Position numbers and translations under genes: made by a program
Source of the DNA: Haemaphysalis longicornis
Lineage: Eukaryota; Arthropoda; Arachnida; Ixodida; Ixodidae
NCBI GenBank assembly: GCA_013339765.2
Contig: CM023449.1
Span: 218,907,055-218,971,054, forward strand
DNA: 64,000 nucleotides
Direction: 5' to 3'
Notes under the pieces: generated by a model
The model's input: only the letters and a program-made list of their open reading frames with translations
Told to the model about the DNA's origin: nothing
Databases searched by the model: none
Part shown: in pieces, positions 50,601 to 54,869 of the stretch
Numbering within the stretch: the stretch's first letter is position 1
Layout: every line of letters starts with the position of its first letter

Positions 50601-53600
50601 TGGTGCCGTGATGAGAGTGTTTATTTCACACTGGGATCACGCGAGAGAAGATCATATGAGACGGCTGCGGTCGTCGCCAGGACGAGGTGAGGTGAAGGTG
50701 CCAGCCTGAACCGTGGTGGCCGGGACGCAGCGCTTGATATTCGAAATGGCGCTCGTCGCTTCCAAGGCTTCGCTCACAGCTGGCTCGATGGGGTCTGGGA
50801 GGTTGGTATAGGCGGGCACGCCGGCCGCTTGAGCATCATTCCTCATTCCATCGGGGAAATATTATAAAAGTCCAAGCCAGCCTCCTCAGCCTGAGAAATG
50901 CTGTCGTGGTCACCCATGGCTTGGAGACCTAAAAGTTACCGTTGCCAGCATGAAAGTGCCTAGACCACACCAGTGTCTTGCTGCTAATTTGTGACGCGAT
51001 GGCTACATCACAAAAAAATGAAATGGAAATAGGAGAGAGAAATGCCAGCGTTATTTACTTTATTCTGAGGAAATAATTCATAATGCATAATTGCTCGTCG
51101 AACAAAAGCCAAGAGAGCTACGAAACATGATATTTTAGTTAAAACACAATTTCATTCAGCCTTCAGTGTCCCTTTAATTACAGGTACCGTATTTACTCAC
51201 GTAAGGAACCCACTTTTTTTTATATATAAAATTCGGCATGAATTTGGGGGTAGAGTTCATTATGCGAGAAAAAATTGCAACAGATTTTTAAAAGTTGAAA
51301 TTTCATACAATAAAGTTGCCAAGAGAAGCGCTGTTCAGAGCCTTACCCTTTTTGTAAAAACCCGTAGGTAATTATGCAATCAAATTTCTTTTTTATTCCC
51401 ATCATGCTAGCGGCCTCCTCCTCACCATGGAGCTGTCCTCCTCACTGAAGTCGCTTGTGGCTTCACATTCGTTGTCGGCCCACAGCGCACCGTCTTCCGT
51501 GCCATCAAGGCACTCCAAAACTTCTTTTTTGACACTGGGAAACTTTCATTCTTAGGGCCCTCGAAACACGGGGATCCCTGTTCACCGCCCAAAAACCTCT
51601 CGTTTTCGCGCGTAGCGTACAGGCACTCGGTCAACACTGACGTACCGGCCAGCTGCGCGGTTTCCATGTGCACCAATGCATGCCCCACTGCCTTCAGTTT
51701 AAAACTGGCTGTGTAGCTCATGCACTGGCCTATCTTACGGCGCGCACCAGGAGCACAAAAAAAGCTCGGAACACAGCTGAACAACAAAACTATGGCGCGT
51801 AATGGCGAAGTCGCGGAACAGCAAGAGCAGAGGAGTGCGGAGTACGTTTAGTGCTTTGTTCGAACCAGCCAGAACAGCAAAAAGCAGGGAAGGAGTGCGG
51901 AGTACGTTTTGTGCTTTGTCCACAACGTTTTCATGGTGCAAGGTTTGTTTTGTGTTCAGCAGGTGGCGCACCACTAGCGCGAAAGTTTTAAATTGTGAGC
52001 CACGGAATTTGCTCTCACATCTCCGGCTACTGTTGAGATTTCTTTTTGTTAGAATGTGTTTTTAGCGTGTCTGCTCGTACTATATAGCATGCTATCAAGT
52101 TAATGCGATCGTCTATGGCACGAGAAACCATGCTGAGATAAAAACACGCTTCCGCTGCATTTTTTATTCAATGTGACAAAGTAAATTCTTAAGAAGAAAA
52201 GTGGGGGGAGGGTTCATTACATGAGTGGGTCCATTACGTGAGTAAATACTGTATGCGCCCATCGCTTCCAATCTCCCATTCTGCATGGTTGCCTTCTTTT
52301 TGCCTCCAGTTGCCTCTGCGGTTGCCTCCACACCTCCTTCTTTACACTTGTGCTCAAATGCCACCAGAAAGTGACACTATACTGCAACCATATTTTTATT
52401 TTGTAATAGTTGAAACTACCGCGGCATGAAATTTCATACTGTAAAGTACCACGTCATACTTTGGTTTAGTGTAAAGAAATACCTTATGCTCGTGCTAATA
52501 ATAACATTTCAAACTTTTATTGTGCTATTTGATTGACACGATTTTTAGTGCAGCAAAGATGAGTGATAAAGAAACAGGTAAGTTTCGAGACGAGGAAAGT
52601 AGTTTAAGGGGAGACACTGGTCTTAAAACAACTTCTTTTAATTTTCAAGTAAACTTTGTGAAACTTGCCAGTCTTGCTATTTTTTGTCCACTGATTTCAA
52701 ATAATGCTACTATTTTTGCAGTAGGTCAATTAGTTTCCTGAGATAATTAGAGATAATTAACCATTTTTGCCCAAACAATAGACAAAACAGTGTTAGCTGC
52801 AAAACTGTAATCTTCATATTTTCCAATACTATGAACCCTGGGGAATGCAATATAGGAAGCAGTTTTCTGATGCACCCCTGGGAAGTCATTTTACAGCTCA
52901 TTAAACCTTGGTGGCACCAGTGGCAAAGAACCATTTCGATTGCCTGTTTCAGACACCAAAGTTTAATGAGCTGTAAAATTAGTTCTAAGCGGTGCATCAG
53001 AAAACTGCTTCCTATATTGCATTTTCCAGGGTTCATAGTATTGGAAAATATGAAGATTACAGTTTTGCAGCTAACACTGTTTTGTCTATTGTTTGGGCAA
53101 AAATGGTTAATTATCTCTAATTATCTCAGGAACTAATTGACCTACTGCAAAAATAGTAGCATATTTGAAATCAGTGGACAAAAAATAGCAAGACTGGCAA
53201 GTTTCACAAAGTTTACTTGAAAATTAAAAGAAGTTGTTTTAAGACCAGTGTCCCCCCTTAAAACGTGTTTGAAAACGGTTTAAAACCAAGTCATTTGGAA
53301 GACATTGGAGAAAGACAGGTCATTGAATACTTGCGATAGCACCGTAAATTTTAGAAACATTTTCTTTAAAAGCGAGTAGATTATAAATAAAAATAACTCA
53401 TAAAATTGATTTCTGGGCAATTTTCTGAAGACCAGGGTCTTCTGTTAAGTGTGGTGCTACCAAAATGGCCTTTAAGGCATTGCAGGTTGGCCCTCATTCG
53501 TTGCAGCATAGAAACAGGAGCTGCTGACTTTGTGAAAATGCAGAGTGAAGTGCAGCTGGCATAAGTGGACCCTTTTGTGGAGATAATAATTCGAAGTTTT

Positions 53601-54869
53601 GTATCTGGAATGTGCTCATCTGAACCAAAGGAGTACACTGTGTGAAGAGGAGAGTGGCAGATAACCTAGTGGTGTCGGTCACTGTGGATGGACGAGCGAC
53701 GGTGTTTGCTGTGGCAGTGTGCTGTGACCGTATTGCTGCAAGTTGAAAAAATTAGGACCATTTGCAATTCGGAAAATGTTCATGCCTAATTATATCTTAT
53801 GGCTGGCTCGCATTCGAGGGTGGAAGAGCTCGGAAGTGAACTTGAAATACTGGCTTGCAGTTGAATTGATTGATTGATTGATTGTAGAGTTTAACGGTCC
53901 AATGCAACGCAGGCAATGAAGCGCACCGTAGTGGAGGGCTCCGGATTAATCTCCGGATCTTTAATGTGCGCCGAAATCTCGAAAACACTGGCATTTTTGC
54001 TTTTTGCCTCCGTCAGAAAAGCGGCTGCTGCGGCTGGGAGTCGAACCCGCGTCCTTGGGCTCAGCACTCACAACGCCATAGCCACTGAGCCACGGTGGCG
54101 TGTCGCAATAGAATTGGATTTGAGTATATTCACTGGGACGTATGCACAATATTTGCACCGTTCCAGTCGTCGTCCATTTCCAGCACATTTGAGAGGCTGC
54201 CTCATTCTGCTTTTTGTCCATCTGCAGCGGCGTGTGCCAGACCCCTCGGCAGTGCCCGGTGGCCCCCCACCCCCGTACCCGGGGGGTCCGCGACCCAGCG
54301 CCCCTCCAGCCGGCCCGTCACACGGCTATGGCCAGGGCAGGGGCCACTACAACAGCCGCTCGGCCCACGGCTCGGGGGCAGCTGTGGCTTCGTCTTCGGC
54401 CGGTGCCTCTTCCTCCGGCACCACCAGGGCTCGCGGGGGCAGACGGTGGCCCTGCCGCCCGAGGCGGTGGAGCTGCGGCCAGCCGGCAAGCGGCACCTCT
54501 GACACTGCGGGCGTGGCTGCCGCCACTGACCATTACCACCACTGCAATGAGGGGCCCGCCCGACCCTCTGTGCCCGCTGCCTTTCATACCTGCCAAAACG
54601 AACAGTGCCGCAACGCCAAGGGCTGGCTGCTGGGGCCGTGTTTGTGGACACCGCTGTTGTCCCCCTCGCTGGGTGGGCGAAGATGTGGCTCTGCACTGCG
54701 GGGCTATTCGCTTTGGCTGCACTTTGTGCGGTGGGTGCCCCACCCCCACCACTGGACAGGTGGCGGCTCAACTTCTAGTTTGCAGCGTCGAGAACTGATA
54801 GCTCGAGCTGCGAGGCTCAAGGGAGGTCAGTGTAGCAGATGCGAGGAGCGGGGAATCGGAAGTCACTAG
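5363..54869 (+). CDS. ADAM10: ADAM10/Kuzbanian membrane metalloprotease (14 coding exons)
   Basis: ADAM10 is a type I membrane zinc protease that sheds Notch and other ectodomains. Exons: 5363-5420, 26550-26691, 28441-28562, 30768-31054, 35045-35407, 36538-36733, 40182-40366, 40915-41094, 42672-42823, 44031-44129, 44536-44729, 46548-46762, 48611-48775, 54228-54869. All phases join. Introns are GT-AG except intron 10, which is AT-AC. Order in the protein: signal peptide (1-19), prodomain, catalytic domain with HEIGHNFGSPHD at 442-453, disintegrin, cysteine-rich region, one transmembrane helix (WWAVLLMMVSLIVVMAVFI) followed by CCAVHTPSSNP, and a proline-rich tail. It is about 998 residues as read, or about 876 if a G is missing in exon 14. 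Exons 8-9 contain compensating one-base excesses (T at 40978, T at 42692, one at the junction) that scramble about 46 residues without a stop. Assembly error is the likely cause. SMU1 is divergent upstream. Confidence 0.95.
7487..7745 (+). mobile_element. Degraded RTE-type non-LTR retrotransposon fragment
   Basis: Translation gives KKHWAGHVMRYDGKTGRLTE, matching the C-terminal (K)WxWAGHVMR...W motif of the RTE-type reverse-transcriptase ORF that is also seen at 11.0-11.4 kb and 26.9-27.3 kb. It is short and interrupted, so not functional. Confidence 0.55.
8320..8560 (+). mobile_element. 3' end of a non-LTR retrotransposon (LINE tail)
   Basis: Codes for NESDWEAALLSPNKDIQKAL, the typical C terminus of tick LINE ORF2, then a short UTR ending in AATAAAG and running straight into a CT microsatellite. 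It is 5' truncated. Confidence 0.65.
8553..8656. repeat. CT microsatellite
   Basis: About 100 bases of nearly pure CT repeats directly after the AATAAAG end of the LINE tail, so it may have grown from that tail. The reading frames that cross it are artefacts. Confidence 0.95.
9645..10060 (+). mobile_element. tRNA-derived SINE, internally duplicated
   Basis: A-box-like GGCTCAGTGGCTGTGGCG and B-box-like GGTTCGATCCCGG, then the SINE body (TTTCTGATGGAGGCGAAAAG, TTCGGCGCAC, TAAAGATCC). The 3' part is duplicated around a run of more than 20 G (GGGTATAAATCCCTG and GTGTATAAATCCCTG), then ends GGAGCCCTTCACTACGGCGC. Confidence 0.8.
11009..11395 (-). mobile_element. RTE-type non-LTR retrotransposon 3' fragment
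   Basis: On the minus strand it encodes ERKMIGVTLRDKKRAEWVRE, VWAGHVMRRQDN and RWADEIKKFAG, the C-terminal end of an RTE-type ORF, and ends in GATGAT repeats. It is closely related to 26842-27320 (same RKMIGVTLRDKKRAEWV) but in the opposite orientation. 5' truncated. Confidence 0.8.
13785..15000 (+). mobile_element. 5'-truncated non-LTR retrotransposon, interrupted by a second one
   Basis: Two flanks join in sense: EYKYLGVWINEGDNYLRTHE before about 13900, and MWKGVMVPGLTFANAVLCL then GRLALGVHGKTTNEAVQGDM after about 14125. Later blocks (RWAAKVFRYLY and a broken zinc-knuckle-like CG...H...) are split among frames by indels and poly-A runs, so this is a decayed copy. Confidence 0.7.
13907..14120 (-). 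mobile_element. LINE tail nested in another LINE
   Basis: On the minus strand it reads EERWEAALRSSDPDLQARLV then AEIADQFTLTAINAI and stop, followed by AATAAAGTTTATTCTCTCTC. This is the same ORF2 C-terminal type as at 8320 and 62740, inserted antisense in the element at 13785-15000. Confidence 0.75.
16085..16325 (+). mobile_element. tRNA-derived SINE
   Basis: Box A GGTGGCTCAGTGGCTGAGG and box B GGTTCGATTCCCGG, then the family body with GATGGAGGCGAAAAGC, CGCCCGTGTGTACAGG, TTAAAGATCCCC and GGAGCCCTCCACTACGGC. A good full copy in intron 1. Confidence 0.85.
18771..19010 (+). mobile_element. tRNA-derived SINE
   Basis: Same family as 16085-16325: GACCCGCCGCAATGGCTCAG at the 5' end, a weakened B box (GGCTTCGATCCCCG), then TGATGGAGGCGAGGAGG, GGCGCAGGTTAAAGATGCCC and CCGGAGCCCTCTACTG. 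Confidence 0.82.
19612..19703. repeat. Interspersed repeat shared with 29662-29766
   Basis: Both copies contain GTTATCAGCAAA, CCGTTTC, a (G/T)TTTAAGGGATG block and end TTGTCTGTCCCTTTAA. No coding capacity. It is probably the end of a DNA element. Confidence 0.6.
20025..20175. repeat. CpG-rich fold-back
   Basis: The left arm (20025-20084) and right arm (20117-20175) are imperfect inverse copies sharing CGACGCGTT, CCCTCTC and ACCGGTCC cores, with a loop of about 32 bases. No coding content. Confidence 0.65.
22534..23269. mobile_element. Tigger/pogo-like DNA element, non-autonomous
   Basis: Left terminus GTCGAACCTCGTTATAATGA. Right terminus, on the minus strand, CAGTTGAACCTTGTTACAAT, flanked by TA. 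The GTTATATCCGATATTTGTTG sub-terminal block is typical. About 735 bp, without a transposase frame. Confidence 0.8.
23819..23910 (+). promoter_or_regulatory. Promoter-like cluster inside ADAM10 intron 1
   Basis: A perfect NRF1 palindrome CGCGCATGCGCG (23819-23830), TATAAA (23871-23876), and an arthropod initiator TTCAGTC whose A at 23901 lies 30 bases from the TATA start. The flanks (23640-23980) are CpG-rich. A 46-codon frame starts at 23982. It could be an LTR-type promoter or an unknown transcript. It does not give an in-frame alternative ADAM10 start. Confidence 0.5.
24445..24625 (+). mobile_element. Divergent tRNA-derived SINE
   Basis: B-box GGGTTCGATTCCCAG, then CATAGAGGTGAAAAAGCGG, AAAGATCCCCAGGTGGTCTA and CACTACGACACACCTCATAA. 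It is the same family body as at 16085 but more diverged, with a damaged A-box half. Confidence 0.65.
26550..26691 (+). CDS. ADAM10: ADAM10 exon 2, start of prodomain
   Basis: Encodes RLNRFVKHYEPLMY, HERHMRIKRSPQDRDAALHL and KFHSHNR, matching the ADAM10 prodomain start, where animal homologues read NKYIRHYE, KRA and LDFHAHGR. The acceptor is TTTTTGCAG and the donor GTGAGC. A 19-bp tandem duplication follows shortly after the donor. Confidence 0.95.
26842..27320 (+). mobile_element. RTE-type non-LTR retrotransposon 3' fragment
   Basis: Encodes VYDSCILPVLTYGTETWRLT, the end of the reverse-transcriptase domain, then ERKMIGVTLRDKKRAEWVRE, an in-frame stop, GHVMQRQDNRWSLRVTERI and RWADEINKFAGVNW. 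Ends in GATGATG repeats. Stops show it is dead. Confidence 0.85.
27980..28051. repeat. Perfect 24-bp inverted repeat (hairpin)
   Basis: Arms 27980-28003 and 28028-28051 are exact complements (core GATTTGAGCCGTGAGTTGCA) around a 24-base loop. The size and loop resemble a small-RNA precursor or a transposon end. Confidence 0.9.
28178..28325 (+). mobile_element. tRNA-like SINE, second family
   Basis: A-box-like TAGCCCAATGGG and B-box-like GGCTCGAATCC, 40-45 bases apart, then a tail containing GGACGGACATTG and CAGTCCTAAGGTACTC. The tail half recurs at about 28085-28135, so a second truncated copy lies just upstream. Confidence 0.6.
28441..28562 (+). CDS. ADAM10: ADAM10 exon 3, prodomain
   Basis: Encodes (R)HFHLRLKRDASVFSNDL through DLSHIYSGHLLG. 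The HFxLRxKRD and SHIYxGH motifs are diagnostic of ADAM10. The acceptor is TGTTCCAG and the donor GTAAGT. Confidence 0.96.
29662..29766. repeat. Interspersed repeat shared with 19612-19703
   Basis: GTTATCAGCAAAACCGTTTC, GTGCTTTAAGGGATG and the terminal TTGTCTGTCCCTTTAA match the copy in intron 1. This copy has about 15 extra bases (TTTGGGATAGAGAACATATG region). Confidence 0.6.
29770..29990 (-). mobile_element. Non-LTR retrotransposon C-terminal fragment
   Basis: On the minus strand: TNLYNDYFIPGTSVGWNHLP, the usual (F)FPRTxxxWNxLP end of Jockey/CR1-type reverse transcriptase ORFs. Short and truncated. Confidence 0.5.
30768..31054 (+). CDS. ADAM10: ADAM10 exon 4, prodomain with cysteine switch region
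   Basis: Encodes GEPSSHVFGALHDGIFEG, the GHYYVERSDRYF block and PYHSIMYAASD, then ARPGCGITEDV with the probable cysteine-switch Cys. The acceptor CTCGGCGCAG is followed by 287 bases and the donor GTGAGC. From here the exons become very GC-rich at third positions. Confidence 0.95.
31104..31949. mobile_element. TTAA-flanked inverted-repeat element, copy A
   Basis: Starts TTAAAGGGGTCGTGCAGACA and ends CATGGCCCCTTTAA. About 846 bp with no transposase frame. Internal sequence matches the reverse complement of copy C (61281-62125), for example a shared ACACGTAAACATAGAAG block. The TTAA ends suggest piggyBac-type mobilisation. Confidence 0.8.
32870..33400 (-). mobile_element. Jockey/CR1-type LINE 3' fragment
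   Basis: On the minus strand: AFTESFLPAAIKGWNNLPET and stop, the C-terminal signature of a Jockey/CR1 reverse transcriptase ORF, then a UTR ending near GGCCCTCAAGGGTACAATAC. Confidence 0.65.
33584..33989 (-). mobile_element. Penelope-like element fragment (GIY-YIG endonuclease) with inverted duplication
   Basis: The minus strand encodes VVYRIPFPCGGSYIGQTGWQ, the GIY-YIG nuclease core of Penelope-like retroelements, followed by AHCAKCGCKPKF and a Lys/Glu-rich end. Segment 33707-33797 is repeated inverted at 33899-33989, so the end of the domain is present twice, in opposite orientations around the catalytic core. Confidence 0.8.
34950..35030 (+). mobile_element. Probable retroelement tail just before ADAM10 exon 5
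   Basis: TTTTAATAAACGTTCTCTCTC resembles the AATAAAGTT(CT)n ends of LINE tails elsewhere in this window. The CT run forms the polypyrimidine tract of the exon 5 acceptor. Confidence 0.45.
35045..35407 (+). CDS. ADAM10: ADAM10 exon 5, end of prodomain and start of catalytic domain
   Basis: 121 codons. A low-complexity linker (His run, Gly/Ala-rich) leads to the basic stretch LPKRRV, then the catalytic domain start CNLFVQTDTYLWDH and NFNGIRDIKFAVQRIR. Basic residues mark the proprotein cleavage area, but neither KPRR nor PKRR is a full R-X-K/R-R furin site. Confidence 0.95.
35408..36537 (+). other. ADAM10 intron 5
   Basis: AT-rich, 1.1 kb. No repeat family, RNA or exon was recognised. Confidence 0.8.
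36538..36733 (+). CDS. ADAM10: ADAM10 exon 6, catalytic domain
   Basis: Encodes INDSSACYDDRHRRTNPF, FLNLNSLSNHDDFCLAYVWT and GTLGLAWVASVNG. The HDD(F/Y)CLAYV and LGLAWV blocks are hallmark ADAM10 sequence. The acceptor is CCATTGCAG and the donor GTGAGT. Confidence 0.96.
36734..40181 (+). other. ADAM10 intron 6
   Basis: 3.4 kb. A possible Tigger-like remnant lies near 36930-36990 (CTTCGTTATAGCAAGG). A GTTAAGGGGGGACATCAGGC start at 37755 resembles the ends of the fold-back at 52603. No exon was recognised. The short frames are scattered and without homology that I can see. Confidence 0.7.
40182..40366 (+). CDS. ADAM10: ADAM10 exon 7, zinc-binding helix
   Basis: Encodes ASGGICEKYKTYSEN, SLNTGIITFLNH and ITFAHEIGHNFGSP. 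It carries the first two zinc ligands and the catalytic Glu of HExxH (His442, Glu443, His446). The third His is the first codon of exon 8. Confidence 0.97.
40367..40914 (+). other. ADAM10 intron 7
   Basis: 548 bases between the two parts of the zinc-binding motif. Nothing else was recognised. Confidence 0.85.
40915..41094 (+). CDS. ADAM10: ADAM10 exon 8, third zinc ligand and Met-turn (contains a frame disruption)
   Basis: Opens with HDYPPECVPGGSYGNYIMYA, giving the third zinc ligand and the Met-turn. After AGC at 40975-40977 the ADAM10 sequence (ATQGHQLNNQRFSPCSIRNI, then SAVLSAILRGEQKENCFQ) continues only if the T at 40978 is skipped. As read, the exon stays open but codes for unrelated residues. 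The donor is taken as GTGAGC at 41095. One G fewer in the GGG at 41093-41095 would give the phase needed by exon 9. Confidence 0.88.
41095..42671 (+). other. ADAM10 intron 8
   Basis: Contains a retroelement-like tail (minus) near 41740-41800 and a Tigger-like remnant at about 41913-42075 whose right end reads CAGTCGAGTCCACTTATAAC on the minus strand. The stretch 41385-41700 has open frames on both strands but no family that I recognise. Confidence 0.7.
41913..42075. mobile_element. Tigger-like remnant
   Basis: GTTATATCCGATATTGTGG near the left end and a right end whose reverse complement begins CAGTCGAGTCCACTTATAAC. Related to 22534-23269. Confidence 0.6.
42672..42823 (+). CDS. ADAM10: ADAM10 exon 9, disintegrin domain (contains a frame disruption)
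   Basis: Encodes GNKIVEGDEECDCGYEEQEC, MESCCYPREHTGKGC and TRKPRAIC, the first half of the disintegrin domain. The expected EDEGPFC just before GNK, including a conserved Cys, is present only if the T at 42692 is removed. As read it gives RTRAPSA. The acceptor is GTTTGCAG and the donor GTACTG. Confidence 0.9.
42824..44030 (+). other. ADAM10 intron 9
   Basis: A full SINE sits 65 bases after the donor (42888-43125). Beyond that the intron is AT-rich and unassigned. Confidence 0.85.
42888..43125 (+). mobile_element. tRNA-derived SINE close to exon 9
   Basis: CCGCTGCGGTGGCTCAGTGG with box B GGGTTCGATTCCCGG, body TGATGGAGGCAAAAAACAG, CGCCCGTGTGTTCGAGA, TTAAAGATCCCCAGGTGGTC and GGAGCCCTGCACTACGGCAC. 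Nearly intact. Confidence 0.88.
44031..44129 (+). CDS. ADAM10: ADAM10 exon 10, disintegrin domain
   Basis: Encodes (S)PSQGPCCTDTCNFESKEKLC, KLESDC and TELSFC. SPSQGPCC is the ADAM10 disintegrin signature. The exon ends at GA, directly before ATATCCTTTT, a minor-class 5' splice site. There is no usable GT donor here that keeps frame. Confidence 0.92.
44130..44535 (+). other. ADAM10 intron 10, U12-type AT-AC intron
   Basis: 5' splice site ATATCCTTTT (44130-44139) matches the minor-spliceosome consensus. Branch site TGCCTTGAC at 44503-44511 fits TTCCTTRAC. The intron ends CCCCAC at 44535. Only these borders keep the ADAM10 frame. The branch-to-acceptor distance of 25 bases is slightly long and includes a C run that may be mis-sized. 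Confidence 0.88.
44536..44729 (+). CDS. ADAM10: ADAM10 exon 11, end of disintegrin and start of cysteine-rich region
   Basis: Starts after an AC acceptor (CCCCAC) and continues DGRQASCPEP, TECNNGTQVCWSGECSGSIC, EKYGMEECSLTDD and CEVACQER. The split Asp codon (GA/T) restores the family pattern C-x-G-x-x-A-x-C-P. The donor is GTCGGC. Confidence 0.93.
44730..46547 (+). other. ADAM10 intron 11
   Basis: 1.8 kb. Near 46255-46410 there is a simple block in which CTTCAATAA(A/T) and AAAGGGTCCCA each recur, next to an antisense retroelement-like tail (GAAGTTTATTTATTT). No exon was recognised. Confidence 0.75.
46548..46762 (+). CDS. ADAM10: ADAM10 exon 12, cysteine-rich region and stalk
   Basis: Encodes DKPESCKSTYEIERMKEIRG, LRPGSPCNNFHGYCDVFQKC and RNVDAEGPLARLKRLLF. 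PGSPCxxFxGYCDVF and VDAxGPLxRLK are diagnostic of ADAM10. The acceptor is TCGCGCAG and the donor GTCAGT. Confidence 0.97.
46763..48610 (+). other. ADAM10 intron 12
   Basis: 1.8 kb. Contains a pair of inverted blocks at about 47370-47436 and 48002-48062, probably the ends of a non-autonomous element. Confidence 0.7.
47370..48062. mobile_element. Candidate inverted-repeat element
   Basis: The left block contains CGAGCTACAGCGACGAGGCG-like sequence and CTAAAGTGCTCTGCACTTAA. The right block on the minus strand contains CGAGCTACGACAAGCCAGG and TTAAAGTGCTCCGCACTTAA. About 690 bp overall, non-coding. Confidence 0.55.
48611..48775 (+). CDS. ADAM10: ADAM10 exon 13, transmembrane helix
   Basis: Encodes LNWWAVLLMMVSLIVVMAVF then IRCCAVHTPSSNPRKAPALR and ISDTLRRPGDTFRRK. 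The single hydrophobic span is followed by the conserved juxtamembrane CxVHTPSSNP. The acceptor is CAATGCAG and the donor GTCGGT. Confidence 0.96.
48858..49460. mobile_element. TTAA-flanked inverted-repeat element, copy B
   Basis: Starts TTAAAGGGGACCATGAAGAC and ends TTGTCTTCATGGCCCCTTTC, with the right TTAA mutated to TTCA. About 600 bp, so shorter than copies A and C. Confidence 0.75.
50605..50890 (-). mobile_element. Probable LINE tail
   Basis: The minus strand has a frame ending SPRPGDDRSRLI and stop, followed by a short UTR with GTGTGAAATAAACACTCTCA, the layout of other LINE tails here. The family is not identified. Confidence 0.5.
51185..52253. mobile_element. Inverted-repeat DNA transposon with TACCGTATTTA termini and transposase remnant
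   Basis: Left end TACCGTATTTACTCACGTAA; right end, minus strand, TACAGTATTTACTCACGTAA. Inside, the minus strand has MSYTASFKLKAVGHALVHME, resembling the N-terminal helix-turn-helix of pogo/Tigger-type transposases, then loses similarity. 1069 bp, decayed. Confidence 0.75.
52603..53263. repeat. Long near-perfect fold-back (hairpin of about 310-bp arms)
   Basis: The left arm begins TTTAAGGGGAGACACTGGTC and the right arm ends in its complement. The arms stay nearly identical up to GCTCATTAAAC on one side and GTTTAATGAGC on the other, leaving a loop of about 45 bases near 52915-52955. The two strands therefore translate to almost the same peptide. No coding role is likely. Confidence 0.93.
53905..54105 (-). 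mobile_element. tRNA-derived SINE, antisense
   Basis: On the minus strand: CCACCGTGGCTCAGTGGCTA, a tRNA-like B box (GGTTCGACTCCC type), GGAGGCAAAAAGCAAAAATG, GATTTCGGCGCACATTAAAG and GGAGCCCTCCACTACGGTGC. Same family as 42888, lying close to the exon 14 acceptor. Confidence 0.85.
54228..54869 (+). CDS. ADAM10: ADAM10 exon 14, cytoplasmic tail (end uncertain)
   Basis: After the acceptor CATCTGCAG the frame from exon 13 reads RRVPDPSAVPGGPPPPYPGG, a PxxP-rich tail likely to bind SH3 proteins. As read, the frame stays open to TAG at 54867-54869. If one G is missing from the G run at 54374-54378, the frame becomes GGSCGFVFGRCLFLRHHQG, has G or C at nearly every third position, and stops at TGA 54500-54502 with the end LRPAGKRHL. 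The short version resembles the codon use of exons 5-13 better. Neither is proven. Confidence 0.7.
   Translation, partial: RRVPDPSAVPGGPPPPYPGGPRPSAPPAGPSHGYGQGRGHYNSRSAHGSGAAVASSSAGASSSGTTRARGGRRWPCRPRRWSCGQPASGTSDTAGVAAATDHYHHCNEGPARPSVPAAFHTCQNEQCRNAKGWLLGPCLWTPLLSPSLGGRRCGSALRGYSLWLHFVRWVPHPHHWTGGGSTSSLQRRELIARAARLKGGQCSRCEERGIGSH

Larger units (their letters stand above)
48776..54227 (+). other. ADAM10 intron 13
   Basis: 5.5 kb with four mobile units: a TTAA element (48858-49460), a minus-strand retroelement tail (50605-50890), a TACCGTATTTA element (51185-52253) and a large fold-back (52603-53263), plus an antisense SINE (53905-54105) about 120 bases before exon 14. Confidence 0.85.

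Noticed and set aside
52557..52580. A small exon-like start reading MSDKET followed by GTAAGT
   Set aside because: No conserved continuation, out of context in ADAM10 intron 13, and immediately next to the fold-back; chance is enough to explain it.
54214..54798. 194-codon frame overlapping ADAM10 exon 14
   Set aside because: Not in phase with exon 13 and lacks any family signature; a GC-rich shadow. Only the frame joined to exon 13, or its one-base-shifted alternative, is considered.
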